Of a DNA stretch of 64,000 bases, positions 24,766-37,850 are shown one piece after another (positions within the stretch are counted from its first letter, which is position 1; each line of letters begins with the position of its first letter). The DNA is from Cristatella mucedo. Its lineage: Eukaryota; Bryozoa; Phylactolaemata; Cristatellidae. A program made the translations under genes and the position numbers. The notes below the pieces were generated by a model. The model was not told where the DNA came from and searched no databases. It saw nothing but the letters and a program-made list of their open reading frames with translations. The stretch spans positions 1,996,001 to 2,060,000 of the forward strand of contig WPIO01000035.1 in the NCBI GenBank assembly GCA_009760855.2, in the 5' to 3' direction.

Positions 24766-27654
24766 TGCTCGATTAACCTTTCCAGATGTTTAATGGCAAG
24801 GTAGAACGGTATAGACGAAAGGATGAATTCTCTAGGGACTTACAAGGGAGAGGTCTATTTGATGACACCAAACACTCATGCGAAATAGATTAGATATGGT
24901 CGAACCAGTAAGATTACAATCTCAATAGTGAGACCATTGCCAGACCGATCGTAGTTTTCATTCCTTGAAGTGCGATTTAGTGATCAATAACGTCAAATTC
25001 AGCTGATACACCTTGCAATGCTAGTGCTGGATTGCTCCAGTCACAGTTGCTGCACAAGATGCCATCGGTTGTGCTTAGACTTATGTCAATTGAGTTCGGC
25101 TTTTTAACTCAAGATATTACGTTTTATGAAATTCCATGTTTTAGTATGTGCTGGCAGCTAGTCAGAACGTATTTTGAAAAAAATACTTAACACAAACTGA
25201 AGCCTGAAGACTGAGCAATATTTTGCATGTTTATCCATAACAGACTCGCCATGCAAAAAGGGCTGACAATTCTAAAATAGCTTGCCACAGAAATATTTTG
25301 AAAAATGCAAATCATTCCAACCTAATTTTACCTTGAAATCGTTTTGATGATATAATGCCAGTCTAAAATGCCTTGAAAGCTTACATATCATTTCTGTAAC
25401 TATTCCTAGAGATTACTATACTGGGCCAGTGCTTCTTAGATTACCTATCACGCTTGTCGTTAACGATTGGAAATGTGAAGAAGAATGAGTATTTCATTCT
25501 GTAGCATTTATTCGTCAAAACATGAAACAAGGATCCAAGTTCACAGATTTTAAACCACTGAGCACCTGTTATGACTGCAGAGCTTTGCATTTCTACTTCT
25601 TTTGGGAGCTTAAAGATTATTGCATGCAGTGATCACGATTTGAAATCTCAGATAACAGACATCAACTTGTAGTTTGCTTTTGAAAAACGATCACATTCAG
25701 GTTGAAGGTTTCAAATGTTGCGGAAATAAACTACGACCAATATGGAACTCTTACCTAAGAACGGTTTCAAAACGGAATTGTGTCATTGACATCTATTCCT
25801 AATCTAGCTATAAGTTTTATTTCCGTTAGTTAAATTTCAAAAAGATTTCCCTAGTTTAGGTAGCATCTCAAATAAAACTTGTTAATATAAATTCAGGAAA
25901 TACGTGATGGAACTAAATTTAAATTGAAAAAAGCGTAAACAAATAATCAAGGAAAAAAGGTATGCGATGAAAACAGCTGGTGGTTCAATAAGGAATTCGA
26001 ATATCTCAGAGTCATCTAAGGCATGTCATTTGAAATCGTCTACATTTGACGTATAAAAACATTGCCTCTTGAAGGACCAAATACAGTGAAGTAGCATCAC
26101 AACCGAAAAATAAAACAAACCTTGTCAAAAGTGTAATACAAAATATGCTCATTTATTTTGTGATTATAAAGTGGTTGAATAAATAACACAATCTGGGGAT
26201 ACCATTTCACACTTTTTCTTTGACAACTAACGTAACCTGGTAAGTCTGTATTTTGTGTGAGAAGTAAGCTGAGGATAATAGCAGTGGTTCTTAACCTTCC
26301 AAACACTGAGACTCTTTAATACTATTTCTGACGTTAAGGCGACTACCAACCATGAATATGTTGCATACAAAATATGGAAATGGTTGTTTTTGATGGTCTC
26401 AGCCGACCACGGTGTAAGTGTCGTTCAACACACAGGTTAGATTATTCCATAGGTTAACTTTACGAACTAATCATTAATGAATATCAATGAAATACCAGTT
26501 GCTCACTTTAAAACAAGGTGTGCATGTTCAAGCAAGAGTAAACTCTCGAGAAATACACTGGTAGTATAAGAATATGTAAAATGTAATCTAGCGATAGCCG
26601 ACTTAGCCCCATTGTTGGTAGGGAAATGGCTTCATTTATAAAATATTTACCAACAATAAAGCAACTATAGCTGCCAAATTGAATTATCATGCTGCATGAC
26701 ACAATTACATGACGCGAGTACGAAGCTCCGAATTTTCTAAGAGGCAAACAAGCTCGACCACGATGAAATAAAATAGTGATTCGTGTGAAAGTTCAGGTAC
26801 AGATGAAGCTTTAATTGTAACTGTATCTAAATAGGCAAGTACAGATTCAGAATATTGAAACGTCCTAAATTTGAGACTGGAAAAATTTACGAAATTTGTA
26901 AACGATATGACTTGCTTCAATCAGCTTCTATTCTTTACCCAAAAAGGTAAATAAAAAATTAAATTCCAATTGAAAATTTGCTAAAGGTCATACGTATGGA
27001 AGAGGCAGGGGAGAATGTTAAAGAATTCACTCTGCTCTACGATTAAGGGTCCAACCTATACGACCGAGATATTTCACTAGAACACATGAGCAAATGCGAA
27101 AGACTAATATGCATATTAGGTATGCTATAGCGCTATAAAGATATATTTCACATATATTTTTAAGGCATTCCATTTACATTTGTTTCACAATGGCAAGCCT
27201 CTATAGAAACTAAATCAGAATCACGATTTCTGCTAAAAAATGTTGAAAATGCTAAGCATTCCTTAGATTGTGTTAGAAAAATAGATCATCAGAAAATCAC
27301 TTATGTTAAAGTGACGTGTTTGAGTTTTTTAACACGAATGATGTAGCAAAAAACACTCAAATGGGCAGCACTGTTTATATTGGATTGAAATTTCCCTACG
27401 TTTTCGTGGGAAATATTAGAAGTGCAATCACATTTTCCGATAAACCTGGCCAACATTGTCCTGTACTGGATCGTTTTACCTCATCACATACACATCTAGT
27501 GAATTTTGGTTAGCTTCTTGAATAATTTCTGTGAGGTGATACGATAGACCAGTTCGCGTTTTGCAGCAATTGTGCGTTTGCCTAAAAACTTCAAGAGTCA
27601 TCTGATGACCAAGACACAGGACAGGCTACCACTGAGCATGCTTGAAGCCACACG

Positions 27655-27925
27655 CACAAATCCAGATACACATGCATACACACACAAACAGACACACACA
27701 AATATAGGCATGCACACATGCACACACACACAAACACACACACAAATATAGTCACCCACACATGCACATACACGCACACACACACTAATGCAGGCACACA
27801 CACATACACATGCACATATAAGAGTGTTCACATGCACACACACAGGCACACACATGCATACCTGCTAGTGCATCCTGGTGCATACATACACAAGAGAATA
27901 CACACATAAGCACACACACAGTCAT
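27655..27925. repeat. CA-rich microsatellite block
   Basis: Interrupted (CA)n with CACACAAATATA and CATGCACA variants. Open frames rich in Cys/Val on one strand and His/Thr on the other are artefacts. Confidence 0.93.
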
Positions 27926-28013
27926 TGTATTTTCATATTAACATATTACTAAGAAGTGATTATGTTCAAACCGAATAGGCAACACTGACATAATTCAACT
28001 CTGCATATTTTAG

Positions 28014-28382
28014 CAATTCAACCCGTGACGACTAGATGGAGTGACACAGCCAAGCATTATCCATGGTCATTAGGATTTCCTTACTTTGTTTGCTGCGACA
28101 TAAGTTTTTTGAGTGAATACGATGTATCGAACATCACATGGACTATTGTTGAACTAAGTGAAAGAGACCCGAATGAAGCTGAACTTGTCAGCATAGCAAA
28201 CACATATGGCAGAAAGATCCTAGGACAACGATGTGGACACAGCTCATCAGTAGTTATAATTTCTCAACAGTACAGTAACAATGAAATCCAAATTAGTTGC
28301 TCTGCAAATGTGGTCCTCAAGTCCGGTGGACATGTGCCTTACAAAGTCACATCCCAGGAGCTGATTGTTGAAGTTAGTAAAG
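28014..28382 (+). CDS. Ig-like exon A3 (Cys-Cys type domain)
   Basis: Exon from ATATTTTAG to AAAG|GTAAAT, phase 1-1, 123 codons. It has YFVCCD (Cys 26 and 27), Trp 42 in NITW, Cys 73 followed by the SSSVVII strand, and Cys 95 in QISCSA. The third cysteine of the CCxC motif is Ile here. It shares the SIANxYGRK block with A4, so A3 and A4 are a second sub-type distinct from A1/A2. It follows A2 directly with no B exon between. The NIT sequon overlaps the core Trp strand. Confidence 0.87.
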
Positions 28383-28669
28383 GTAAATTCAATTAAAAGA
28401 AACTTATTTCTTCTTGTAGATTTATAAAGCTTCAACTTTAAAAATAATAAGACACTATTTGCAGAAATATGCATCCATCAAGTTTGTAATAATGTATACC
28501 GTTTTAGAAATTCTCGATGTGATCGACTTGAATGAAACTTTAATAAAATCGGTAAACTGCCCACCATTAAAGATACTGGGCTCTTCTTTTTTCACAATCC
28601 AAGCTTAAACAAAACTGTGGATTTAGTTGCATTGCTAGACTCTAAAATTATAACTTTATTGAACATAAT

Positions 28670-30010
28670 TTTAATGCACTTGATAAAGCACCGTCAAAGA
28701 ACTCAACTGTTTCCAGGCGATTTTCATTTGCTGCAAATGAAAACGTAATTGAATGGTTAGTGATATCGTGCTTGATGAGCATCATAAATAAATAACAGGG
28801 TAAATGGTGACATGCACAGGGTCAGCATGCAAGTGTGATTAGTCGCAGCTTGAACAGTATCAGCAGTCATAACACCAGGACTCAATAAATGCTTTTCTAA
28901 ATAAGCTTGTTTTCAGTTCTTTTTAAATGCGGTCGTCAGGTGATTTTGTGATCCTAGGCGGAAGTGATTTCCAAGATTTGAGAGCATACGAACTAAATGT
29001 ACGATCTCCAAAGGACTTAAGGTTTGTAAGAGGTATTGCTAAACTTTCAGAATGCGAAAAGCAGGTCTTACGATGCTTGGCCTGTTTGGGGAGTAGATCT
29101 GTGAGATAGGCTAGAGCCAAAGAATAAAGCGACCTCAAAGTGAGTAACCAAATCTGGAAGTCGATCAGTTGCTTGAATGATAGCCAATACGTGACGGAAA
29201 ATAGTGTAGTGATGTGGCAATTGCGATGCTGGTGACAGACAAGCCTAGTTGCAGAGTTTGGAACCAGCTGTAGGCCAAGTATTGCACATGCTAGTACGCC
29301 AAAAAGCAATGAGTTACAGAAGTCAATACGGTATGTCACAATCGCATGGACCAACTTAGACGTGCAATTCTTATTTAAACAAGTTCCAACTTTTTATTGA
29401 TATGGTGTATCTGGAAACTCTCAGACTTAATGGTGATGCTGATGTAGCTGCCCGGCTTGTGGTAACTTTGGAATATGAATCTGGATTTCGTACTGTTTCA
29501 ACGGGATATCTGCTGGCAGAGTCAATTGAGCGTTTGATTTGGAACTATTTAATCTCACTGGGTTTGATCACAACTAATTGTTAGGTTTTTTCATCGTTTG
29601 GTATAGGAAAACCTAATGCCATCCGTGTTGGGATGTCATAAATACATTAAGTAAGAGAGGTGAGCGAATTCGAGGTGCTCGAAGGTTGAGCGGCATTTAA
29701 GCAAAGGCGCAACTGAGTCTCATCCCCATAGAAGTGAAAGAATAGATTTTGCTTGGCAATTACATCGGCAAGTGGGAGGGTATAAACTGTGAAAAGAAAC
29801 GAACCTAGCAGGGAGCCCTGAGGTACCCCATATTTCAGAGGTACCTCGGATGATCTTTATCCATTTATGTCAGTACTCTGGAGTCTTCCACTGTGATACG
29901 ACCTGAACCATTGCAGAGCCGTGCCATTGACGCCCAGGGGAGATGAGAAGTGCTCTTAGAAGAACTTGGTGATCGATAGCCTCAAAAGCTGCCGAAAAAT
30001 TGAGCAAAGT
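28670..30010 (-). mobile_element. LINE family 1 copy
   Basis: The 3' box at the left (CACTTGATAAAGCACC) is followed on the minus strand by the C-terminal block (TYRIDFCNSLLFG, YLTDLLPKQAKHR, SYALKSWKSLPP) and the region upstream of YADD up to the 'KAAEAIDHQVLL' equivalent near 29990. Many frames are broken. Confidence 0.87.
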
Positions 30011-30129
30011 AAACCAAGATAATCTACACATGATTTTATTCCTATGTTGGTCGTTAAAGCCTTTTGCAATAATCTCGAAACACTATTTGTAAATCTACTG
30101 TCCCCCTTCGACAGAAAGCTATACTAATA

Positions 30130-30600
30130 ATAATATTACACTTGATTATGCGACCTCTGACAGCTCTATCTACTCTCACGTGTTTACAGATTGTGATGGT
30201 AGTTTGACGCCTGCATGGTAACAAGTCTCAATGTATCTCAGATTCTCTGACTTAATTTCAAATATTTGTATCGATTCTCCCTCGTCATGGGTGAGACTCC
30301 ACCTTTGCTTTGATCCCTCCCAGCCTTCGAGCACCTCGACTTCTCTCAAGTCACTTGCTGCATGTATTGATGATATTGCACATGGATGGAAGCACATTCT
30401 CAAAAACTAAACGATGAGACAACTAACTTACTAGTTATTGGTAAACCCAGTGTAATTCAGAAATTTGAAAGGCTGACGGTCAAAGGTATCTAAGCCAGCA
30501 TATCTCCTGATGAATGAGCTAGAAATCTAGGTGCCATGTTCCAAACTGACATTTCTTTCACTGACTGACTATTTGGCTCTACTTCCTCAGCCACATGGAC
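30130..30600 (+). mobile_element. LINE family 1 fragment, opposite orientation to its neighbour
   Basis: The + strand carries the LCFDPSQPSSTS-coding block after YADD and the '[10 protein letters not shown]' block, then decays near 30600. It lies head-to-head with the 28670-30010 copy. Confidence 0.72.
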
Positions 30601-30810
30601 CTACTCTCATCAAGAGTCGCACATTTGACCAAATGTTCGAGCACATTTGCTCTTCATTGCAAATTATCATTACTACATTCTGCTTATCTAACCAAATATA
30701 GATATCATTCAGTCAGAAAACGTTAGTCTCTTCTTCCCTTTCAACTACTATCACATGCTAATCCCGAAACCTTTTAGACCTTTGCCACCCCTGATTAGCC
30801 TTGCAGCTAA

Positions 30811-30930
30811 CGTGCTTGCTCCGATCAAGGTCTGGCTGAGGTCGTGGACTTGAGCCCTGTGGCATATGTGAACTGCCTGAAGAGATTTCAAGTTCTTTTA
30901 GGGTTCTATTCAAATGAATTGTATACCCTT
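30811..30930 (+). repeat. SINE-like dispersed repeat, copy 1
   Basis: The core 'aaggtctggctgaggtcg' is followed by a 'gagccc...ggcatatgtgaa' box. It matches the reverse complement of 39741-39870 over about 110 bases and, more weakly, 63838-63925. The GGTCGTGG-CT(C/T)GAGCCC stretch resembles a tRNA T-arm/B-box, which suggests a tRNA-derived SINE. That origin is a guess. Confidence 0.6.
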
Positions 30931-31429
30931 TTTTCGATGTTGTTCGTGAGATGATATCCTTTTTTCCTCAGTTGCTCAATTCCCTTTTGATATGCCGTCA
31001 AAGGCAGATGGCAACAGCAACACACTACCTATCATGCCCAGTGGCTTTGATGACTTGACTAAGCTCATTGTGAGCCCTCGAACAGACTGCCAATGTTTTT
31101 TGCAGAAATTAAAGCAGCTAAGGGTGTTATGCACCAGTTTGAAAAAACAGTCAAATAATAAGGTCGAATGTCCATCGCCAGGCATATGAGGATTTCTGCA
31201 GATCCTACACATCGATCCTACGAAATATGATGTTTAGCATCTTAAAAGAATTGTTGGATCACATGTACACAATCCGAATATTCTGATTTCGACGATCAGG
31301 CGCCTCCTCAACCGCTTTCGTGTGAAATTCAATATGTATTTATCCCAAATATGATATACCTTATTATTCCTCTAGCTTTTTTGTCAACCCCAATTAAAAG
31401 ATTTTCTAAACGCCCTTATGATGTCAGCA

Positions 31430-33270
31430 CCCTCCCTTGAATAAAGTCTCTCATATGCATGCAGCACCTCAATGTCTACATTTAAGTAGGTCACTAGTGA
31501 CCTCGTCCTAAAACTTAAAAATCTAATTACAATAATAATTAAAATTAATTGAACTCAAAATACTAATCACAGAAGACAATTAGTTCTTGGAACCCTATCT
31601 TGCTGGTACAATGCATTTATCTGCTCATTTGATGCATAATTAACCTCTAAAAATCTCCATAGCTTCAAGTCATATCACAGCACCTTGCAAATGACTGTAT
31701 TTAGACTATCACTCAAAAAAGTAACTCCTGACCAGGTGACCTCGTGCCACAACCTCCCAGATCTGCTTCTACAATGCCTATCAAAGATACTTTAAGGAGT
31801 CCTGCCAGATCAGATTAGTTCATATATTGAGACAACAAACCTACCAAGTAAGTTCCATTCTGGTTTATGATAAAATCGCTTCGGGAAGTCAGCATTCCAT
31901 TGGGTTTACAACGACCGACTTATGAATGCAAGTTTAGAAAAATAATCTGATGTTTTTTATCACATCCTGCATCAGCTTTCAATATTATCGATCTTTTAAC
32001 CCTACATGGGGGCCAATCATCTCTACTGGTCATCACCAGCTCTGCTCTGCAATGGCTCAGGTTCTACCTCAGAGGGAGACTGCAAAGCATTGACGTGGAG
32101 AACGAGCATCATAGGAGAAACCTCAGAAATAGGGAGTCTGGCAAGGGTTGTACTTGATTCTGTTCATTTATCATTATACTCTCCCCTTAGCTGATGTGGT
32201 TCTCAGGCTCATTCTAGGCCTTTGTGTAGATGCAGTTGAAATTAAGTGTACAATTCCTTCGATCCTTAATGCCACTGACCGATTCGAATTCTCAAAACTC
32301 TCTTGTAGCATTTATATGTGAAATATAAATTTGGATGACAGATAAATTATCTTATATTTAATCGTTATGAAACTAAATTACTAGTTATGGGCAAACAAGT
32401 GCGACTATAAAATTGAAAAAATAGAAGCGCAATAAAGGGCTATGCCACTGCATCTCCTGTTAAATGTGTACGAAAACTAGGTATCCCGTTCAAAAGCGAC
32501 CCTTTTATTATATAACCACATCAGCTCTACAGGTATTTCTGCCAACTTTCATTTGTAAAATATTGTTAAAATTAAATTGTCAACTTCCTTTGTGTGTAGA
32601 CAGGGATTACACGTTTAAATTGGATTTCACATGTTTGACATCCTGCTTTGACTTTTGTAACTGACTGCTTGCTGGCCGTCTAGCAAGTGCTATCACTTGC
32701 TTAAAGTTTGTGAAAACCTCTGCAGTTACACTCCACGTGTACACTCCGTTTGAAGCAGCCACAGCACACCACTTCTAGCCGACCTGCACTGATTGCCAGT
32801 CCAGCAATGCACCGAATTCACAGCTCTATGACTCACTGTTTAGTTACTACGTAATTTTGCTACAACTTTTCTATCCGACTGACTCCATGTCAGGCTTAGC
32901 ATCTTCTAACAATCATTTTGGATGTAGCTGTTTACTCACACTTCATGCGAATACAAAATTTATTAGGAGACCGTGCCTTTAATGGGTATTCTCTAACAGC
33001 CTGGAACTCACTCCCGATTTGCATCACAATAGCTCCTGATTTTTGGACAAAAAAATAATTATAAAAGCATATTTTTTAATGCATGTAACCGGTCCCTTAT
33101 TTTTACCCTTTATGTGCCATGCTGTAACTGGCCAAACTTGCAGGCCCACCCTGTGCATGTTACTTCTGACCATGTTATTCTTTTTGTTCGTTGAGCTTTA
33201 TACCACAAGTTCTTTGATCGCGTTTTGTTCCTTTGAGAGTTATATATCAAATGTATTATTATAATAAAGA
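31430..33270 (+). mobile_element. LINE family 1, long heavily mutated + strand copy
   Basis: It begins with the same 'acctcaatgtctacatttaag' segment that opens the window. It passes through the RT and the 'TPLLADLH-WLP' blocks with many stops and ends with the 3' box ('tatcaaatgtattattataat'). Confidence 0.8.
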
Positions 33271-33696
33271 TGATAAAGTTTCTCTAGTACCCTTTAGGCT
33301 AGATATGCTCTGGTAAACTATATTAGCTTGGTTGCTAATATTTTTACCTATCCATATTCTTTTCTTAAGTATCTATGATGGTTACTCTTCGGTCAAAAAA
33401 GGCTGCAACATTATTATATTATACACCGGAGGTCACAACAACCTGCCATTTCTTTTAACTTGGTGAAACTGCTCCTATTTTTGCAAGGCCTCAGATATTC
33501 CTTCTGCAGCTTCAATTATTGAAGAGGAAATATCTTGTTGTCTTATTTGATGATTCAAATTATTCCAAGTGTATACAGGCATTTAATTTGTACAAGTAGT
33601 TACTTTAATCATCATGAACGTTCAAGGACATTAGCAAAATGTAATATTGACCCAGTGTTCTGTGATTGTGAAACTCTCAGAACTTTTGCTAAAGGA

Positions 33697-33876
33697 ACAA
33701 GCACACTCACACAAACATACATACACACACACACACAAACACACGCACACACGTACAGAGATACACACACACACACACACACACTCACAAACACACATGC
33801 ACTCAAAAGCACGTCCACACAAGCTCAGTCACATACACACACAACTACCCACACTCAGACACACACAGACACACAG

Positions 33877-33909
<33 letters not shown>

Positions 33910-33948
33910 CAAATACACACAGACACACACACACACACACACAGCAAA
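33697..33948. repeat. CA microsatellite
   Basis: About 250 bases of interrupted (CA)n with CAGA and CGCA variants. The His/Thr open frames are artefacts. Confidence 0.95.
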
Positions 33949-33997
33949 CAAAGTCATTTGCATCAATGCTAATTAATCCGCAATTTTCTTCAAGGTA

Positions 33998-34042
33998 CTA
34001 GCATACATTGAACAAACCTTCCACTAGCATACATTGAACAAA
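33998..34042. repeat. Short tandem duplication, period 26
   Basis: The 19-base sequence CTAGCATACATTGAACAAA occurs at 33998-34016 and again at 34024-34042. Confidence 0.95.
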
Positions 34043-36050
34043 ACTAATCTGTCTTGCTAGTAGTTTTATAAATCTCACCGAAACAATAAGTTCTAATAAC
34101 TATTTTACTATTGATATTGGAATAAGAAGGACAGTTGCAAAAAAATATAGAGAGAGCATCCGGATTACGAATCACTTGGTGTGTGATTTGCACATTTGCC
34201 ATTCATAAATGTATAACTAAATGAATGCAGCTACTGCTTCCCTGTCAGTACTTTAGAGCATTGCTGTCTAGTCCAAGTACTCATTTCCATACCTTACTAT
34301 TTCGAGATCATCAGTAAAATTAAAATGAAGATTACGATTGAGTTAAGTTGCACCATCCACTCAAGCTAACGATCTTTACACTTCATGCTGTGTGCTCTTC
34401 TCACTGCTCACCTATCTCACTTATCTCACTGCTCACCTATCACCTTATTTCAAGCCTCTCACTAATCTCGGTCTTATCATCAAGCCTTCTGCTTTGTTCT
34501 GTGTTAGCATGCTAGCCTTTATGACTCATCCACACTGCCAAGCATGTGTCCAGTTACCTGAACGGCCACGTATTCTCTGGTACCATTTATTTTACACCCG
34601 AAAGGTATTATTATTCACTTATGCATAGGGTCTATGCATATTCCAATGCCTACACTATAATTTTGAATGCTGATTTATTTGCAGAAATCTGTAACGTGCC
34701 TAAAAAAATGTTGTTAGTATTAGGAACCTCTTCTAACGCGCTAATAATATTTTAATTGTGCTTTCTTAGCCACTTACAAAAATTAATCAAGCAAGAACAT
34801 TCACACTTTGGATTAAATAGGTAGACCTTGCAGTAAAAATAACGGTAATGATTAAAATTTGTTAGCTAGGATAAACCTTAACGAGTTTGACTAGTTACTG
34901 GGCAAAACTTCAAAGTTGCCTGTTTAGAAAATTCTCTGGGCTATTCGCCATTTTTATCATAAATAAAAAGGGAGCATCATTATATATTTTCATTCCTGAC
35001 TATCATAAAACTGATAAAAATATACTCATTTGTTCAGTCTCTCATTCATACATTTTACTGATTTCCTAAGGACATAGCTAGAGTGCTTTATTTATTTGTT
35101 TTGAGCTAACATATGCAAAGATTGTAGCCAAATCCTGTAGAGCTAATTATTGCACGAACGTTTGAGGAATATAGTAGTAGGACTACGGTTACGATAATCA
35201 TCATTTTATCTGCATTAAATTAAAATGTTTTTGCATTCGCGGGAAATATTGCCAGCATTAAAGTCTATGCACTTACAATATTTAATACAGTAGTAAACAA
35301 AATTGAAGTGTATGCTGCAGTTGTGGCGATTCTTGGCTTGATTTTGACGGATTTAGCATAACAATTCATTCCTTATATCCTGTATTTAATATTATCATGA
35401 TGCACCTTATTCTAACATTTTTTATTTATTACTTTGAATTTGAACAGAAACTATACCCAAGAATTTCGTGAAAACCTACTTGTTTATCTATAACTGAATT
35501 GGTTTAGTGCTTTTTATGGCAAATCTATATTCCCACGTGAAACTAAAATTAGGCTAGAAGTTAGCAGCTATCTGAAAGCGTTATGAATGTCCTTATAAAT
35601 TTGAAACAATTTAAAAAACTACCCCAAACTATATTGCTGCTTTAGTGAAAACAGATAAAGATAGGATTATATTTATGAAGCAGCTTTAAGTAATAATGAT
35701 AAGGAACATCAGGGAGGATGTCAGAAACGGTCTCCACAGAACGGATTAACATTCTCACCTTGACAGTGGTTTTGGCTTTGAGTAATGTTTGTCAAGATGA
35801 CATTGAAAATTCTATGCGATTACATTACTGACAAACTAGTGGGGCGCCAGTTTAGTTAATTTCAAAATTTGAAAAACTCATACAATTTCATGATCCATAA
35901 TGATAACGATGATCCATCCTTTATCCTTGAATTTACTTTGTACGTTGAATTAAAAAATGCGATTTTTGCTTCGGATGAAATATGAAAAATTCAGATAGTG
36001 CTTAATGCACAAAAATTATTATTTATCTGATATAAGTTTCCCCTATGCAG

Positions 36051-36175
36051 TATATGAGGAAAAACGGAGTAGAGCAACGTCAATATGCCGCTAATCTATT
36101 CAAAGTTTATTCCGGTCATTCTTTAGAGTTGCCTTCGGGTTTAAACGTAATTCCGCTTTCACCAGATGCAACGTT
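36051..36175 (+). pseudogene. Possible remnant Ig exon upstream of B2
   Basis: A strong acceptor (TTTCCCCTATGCAG) is followed by an open stretch containing SGHSLELPSG, and a GT (TTCG|GTGAAT) closes it. The translation loosely resembles the first strands of the V-like exon. The open frame is phase 0 at its 5' end but phase 1 at its 3' end, so it cannot join the phase-1 neighbours without a stop. It is more likely a decayed exon or chance than a used one. Confidence 0.2.
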
Positions 36176-36211
36176 CGGTGAATTTTTATGTATGCCTCAG
36201 AATAATTTCAG

Positions 36212-36526
36212 ATCCTCAACTTGTGCACCTTTTAAAAAACGATGAGATAGCGACGAATCGAACTCTCTACATGGCTTGCATCATACCTGACAAATATTTC
36301 AAAGAATACATTACCATAACTTGGTATGTCAATGGAAAAGCTATATTTAAAACCAGTCCAGAAAACATAGGCACTGCAATAATAGGCGACCAACTAGTAC
36401 TTTTTGGCAATTGGACCATTTCACTACCACCTGGAAACTTTGAAATATACTGCGAGCGGAAAATAGACATTCCCATGGTAAAATCTATCGTATCAAATAT
36501 CTTTGTAGTCAATTTCGATCCAGAAG
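36212..36526 (+). CDS. Ig-like exon B2 (C2/I-set-like domain)
   Basis: Exon from ATAATTTCAG to GAAG|GTTAGT, phase 1-1, 105 codons. It has Cys 22 in ACIIPD, Trp 37 in ITWYVNG, the LPPGN turn at 71-75 and Cys 80 in EIYC. It is closest to B3 (shared [IV]TI[TA]WYxN and YCxRxID). Sequons NRT and NWT are present. It follows A3 and precedes A4, continuing the A-B alternation. Confidence 0.87.
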
Positions 36527-37850
36527 GTTAGTGGCGAGTTTTTTGTATTGATATAAGGAATAACTACGCATACTCAATGTATGTGTAGTACAATAACGAA
36601 TCGCTTATATATGTTGTTGGGAATAGTTTATACATGGGATGCAATGGCTTGGTTCTTCCAGTGGTAAATACCTTAACTATCCATAAACTTGTATTAGGCA
36701 GTTAAAACCATGAAGTGAATTACAGTGGAGAAGTCTGTATTTTCACCATTTAAAGCTAAGTCACTTTGTATCACCTTTGGAGTAAACTAGATAGAACAGA
36801 ATTTACATTGAACTAGTGTAGAAGTTGTAAAACTGACCTAAAGAGCTAACTCATATTTTGGCTTTACTTCGGTACATGCAGCTTCAGCTGAATTTAACTT
36901 ACAAGGCATACTGACGAAGAGTAAATTGCTCTGTTAAAAAGTCAGGAGCAGGTACCTTTACAAATTGTCAACTTGTACCTCGAAGTACCTAGGTTTGAAA
37001 TATCGGAGTAAAACCATGATAAATCTATAACGATTAATTTCTGCAGATCTTGTCTAGTGTTTAATCTATCAGTAAGTGTAGTTAGCATCTCTATTGTAAA
37101 TTTGCCTAATCTTCTGCTGATTCCTGAAATGCCTCAAATCCATCGCATGCAGCTTTCCTTAAGAAATGGCAGACAAGTATTTACATTCAGAATAATCTCT
37201 TACAAGTTGCCTCAGCATGATCCAGTAAAAAAGCTATAGGCCTATTGTGTGAGAAATATAATTTTTCTTTAAACGTTAGTACGTCGTAATATCTCTTGTT
37301 GATCGACTACAGCACTGTTGTTCACTCAGCCTTAATTGTATTCCAGCCATGCATGAGACAGAACTGTGGAAAATCTATACTTGAATCTAGCAATATACTC
37401 TGATATCTCAAGCGAGGTATTTTTCAGAAAGAATCGACAGTGACTAACTTAAAAGACTCAAGAGGCTGCAGTACACATTGTTTGTCTTTATTCATTGACA
37501 GGACTTTGGCATGCAAATAAAATGCATTCTTACATAATTAATTATAAACCAGTAAAGAATAGTAATAACAAGTAATTAGATAAGTACTTTTAGATGAGGA
37601 AACAAATGTGTTCGCACGTTAAAAGAAATTCGCAAATATTGCGCATACGAGCGTTGCTTTTGTGATGGTTTGAAGCCAAAAATCGCAGTGCATCTAGCTT
37701 TGTTCACGATTTGACAGTGAGAGGTTCTGGAAGCCAACTACAACCTAAATATTTTCGGTGACTTTATTCGTTCGCCCTAAGCTCTTTTTATCCTGCAGAG
37801 TAAGACGTAAAGAACAACTCAAGCTCAATAATACCAGGATTGTCTTTTTG

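Larger units (their letters stand above)
23777..28013 (+). other. Intron between A2 and A3; expected B exon absent
   Basis: It contains a minus-strand LINE (23880-24765) and a CA-rich microsatellite block (27655-27925). I scanned 24770-27650 for a B-type Cys-[VI][LI]-P-D or W-x-x-N signature next to splice sites and found none. It reads as AT-rich intron without a gene. Confidence 0.6.
28383..36211 (+). other. Intron between A3 and B2
   Basis: 7.8 kb holding a minus-strand LINE (28670-30010), + strand LINE pieces (30130-30600, 31430-33270), a SINE-like repeat (30811-30930), a CA tract (33697-33948) and a 26-base duplication (33998-34042). 34050-36000 is AT-rich with nothing recognised. 36051-36175 looks exon-like (see its own entry). 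Confidence 0.6.

Noticed and set aside
30976-31212. Minus-strand 78-codon frame starting MCRICRNPH, considered as a zinc-finger-like protein
   Set aside because: It lies between two LINE fragments, lacks paired Cys/His spacing and has an equally long frame on the opposite strand.
33535-33976. 145- and 109-codon His/Thr-rich frames
   Set aside because: Most of their length is the CA microsatellite at 33697-33948.
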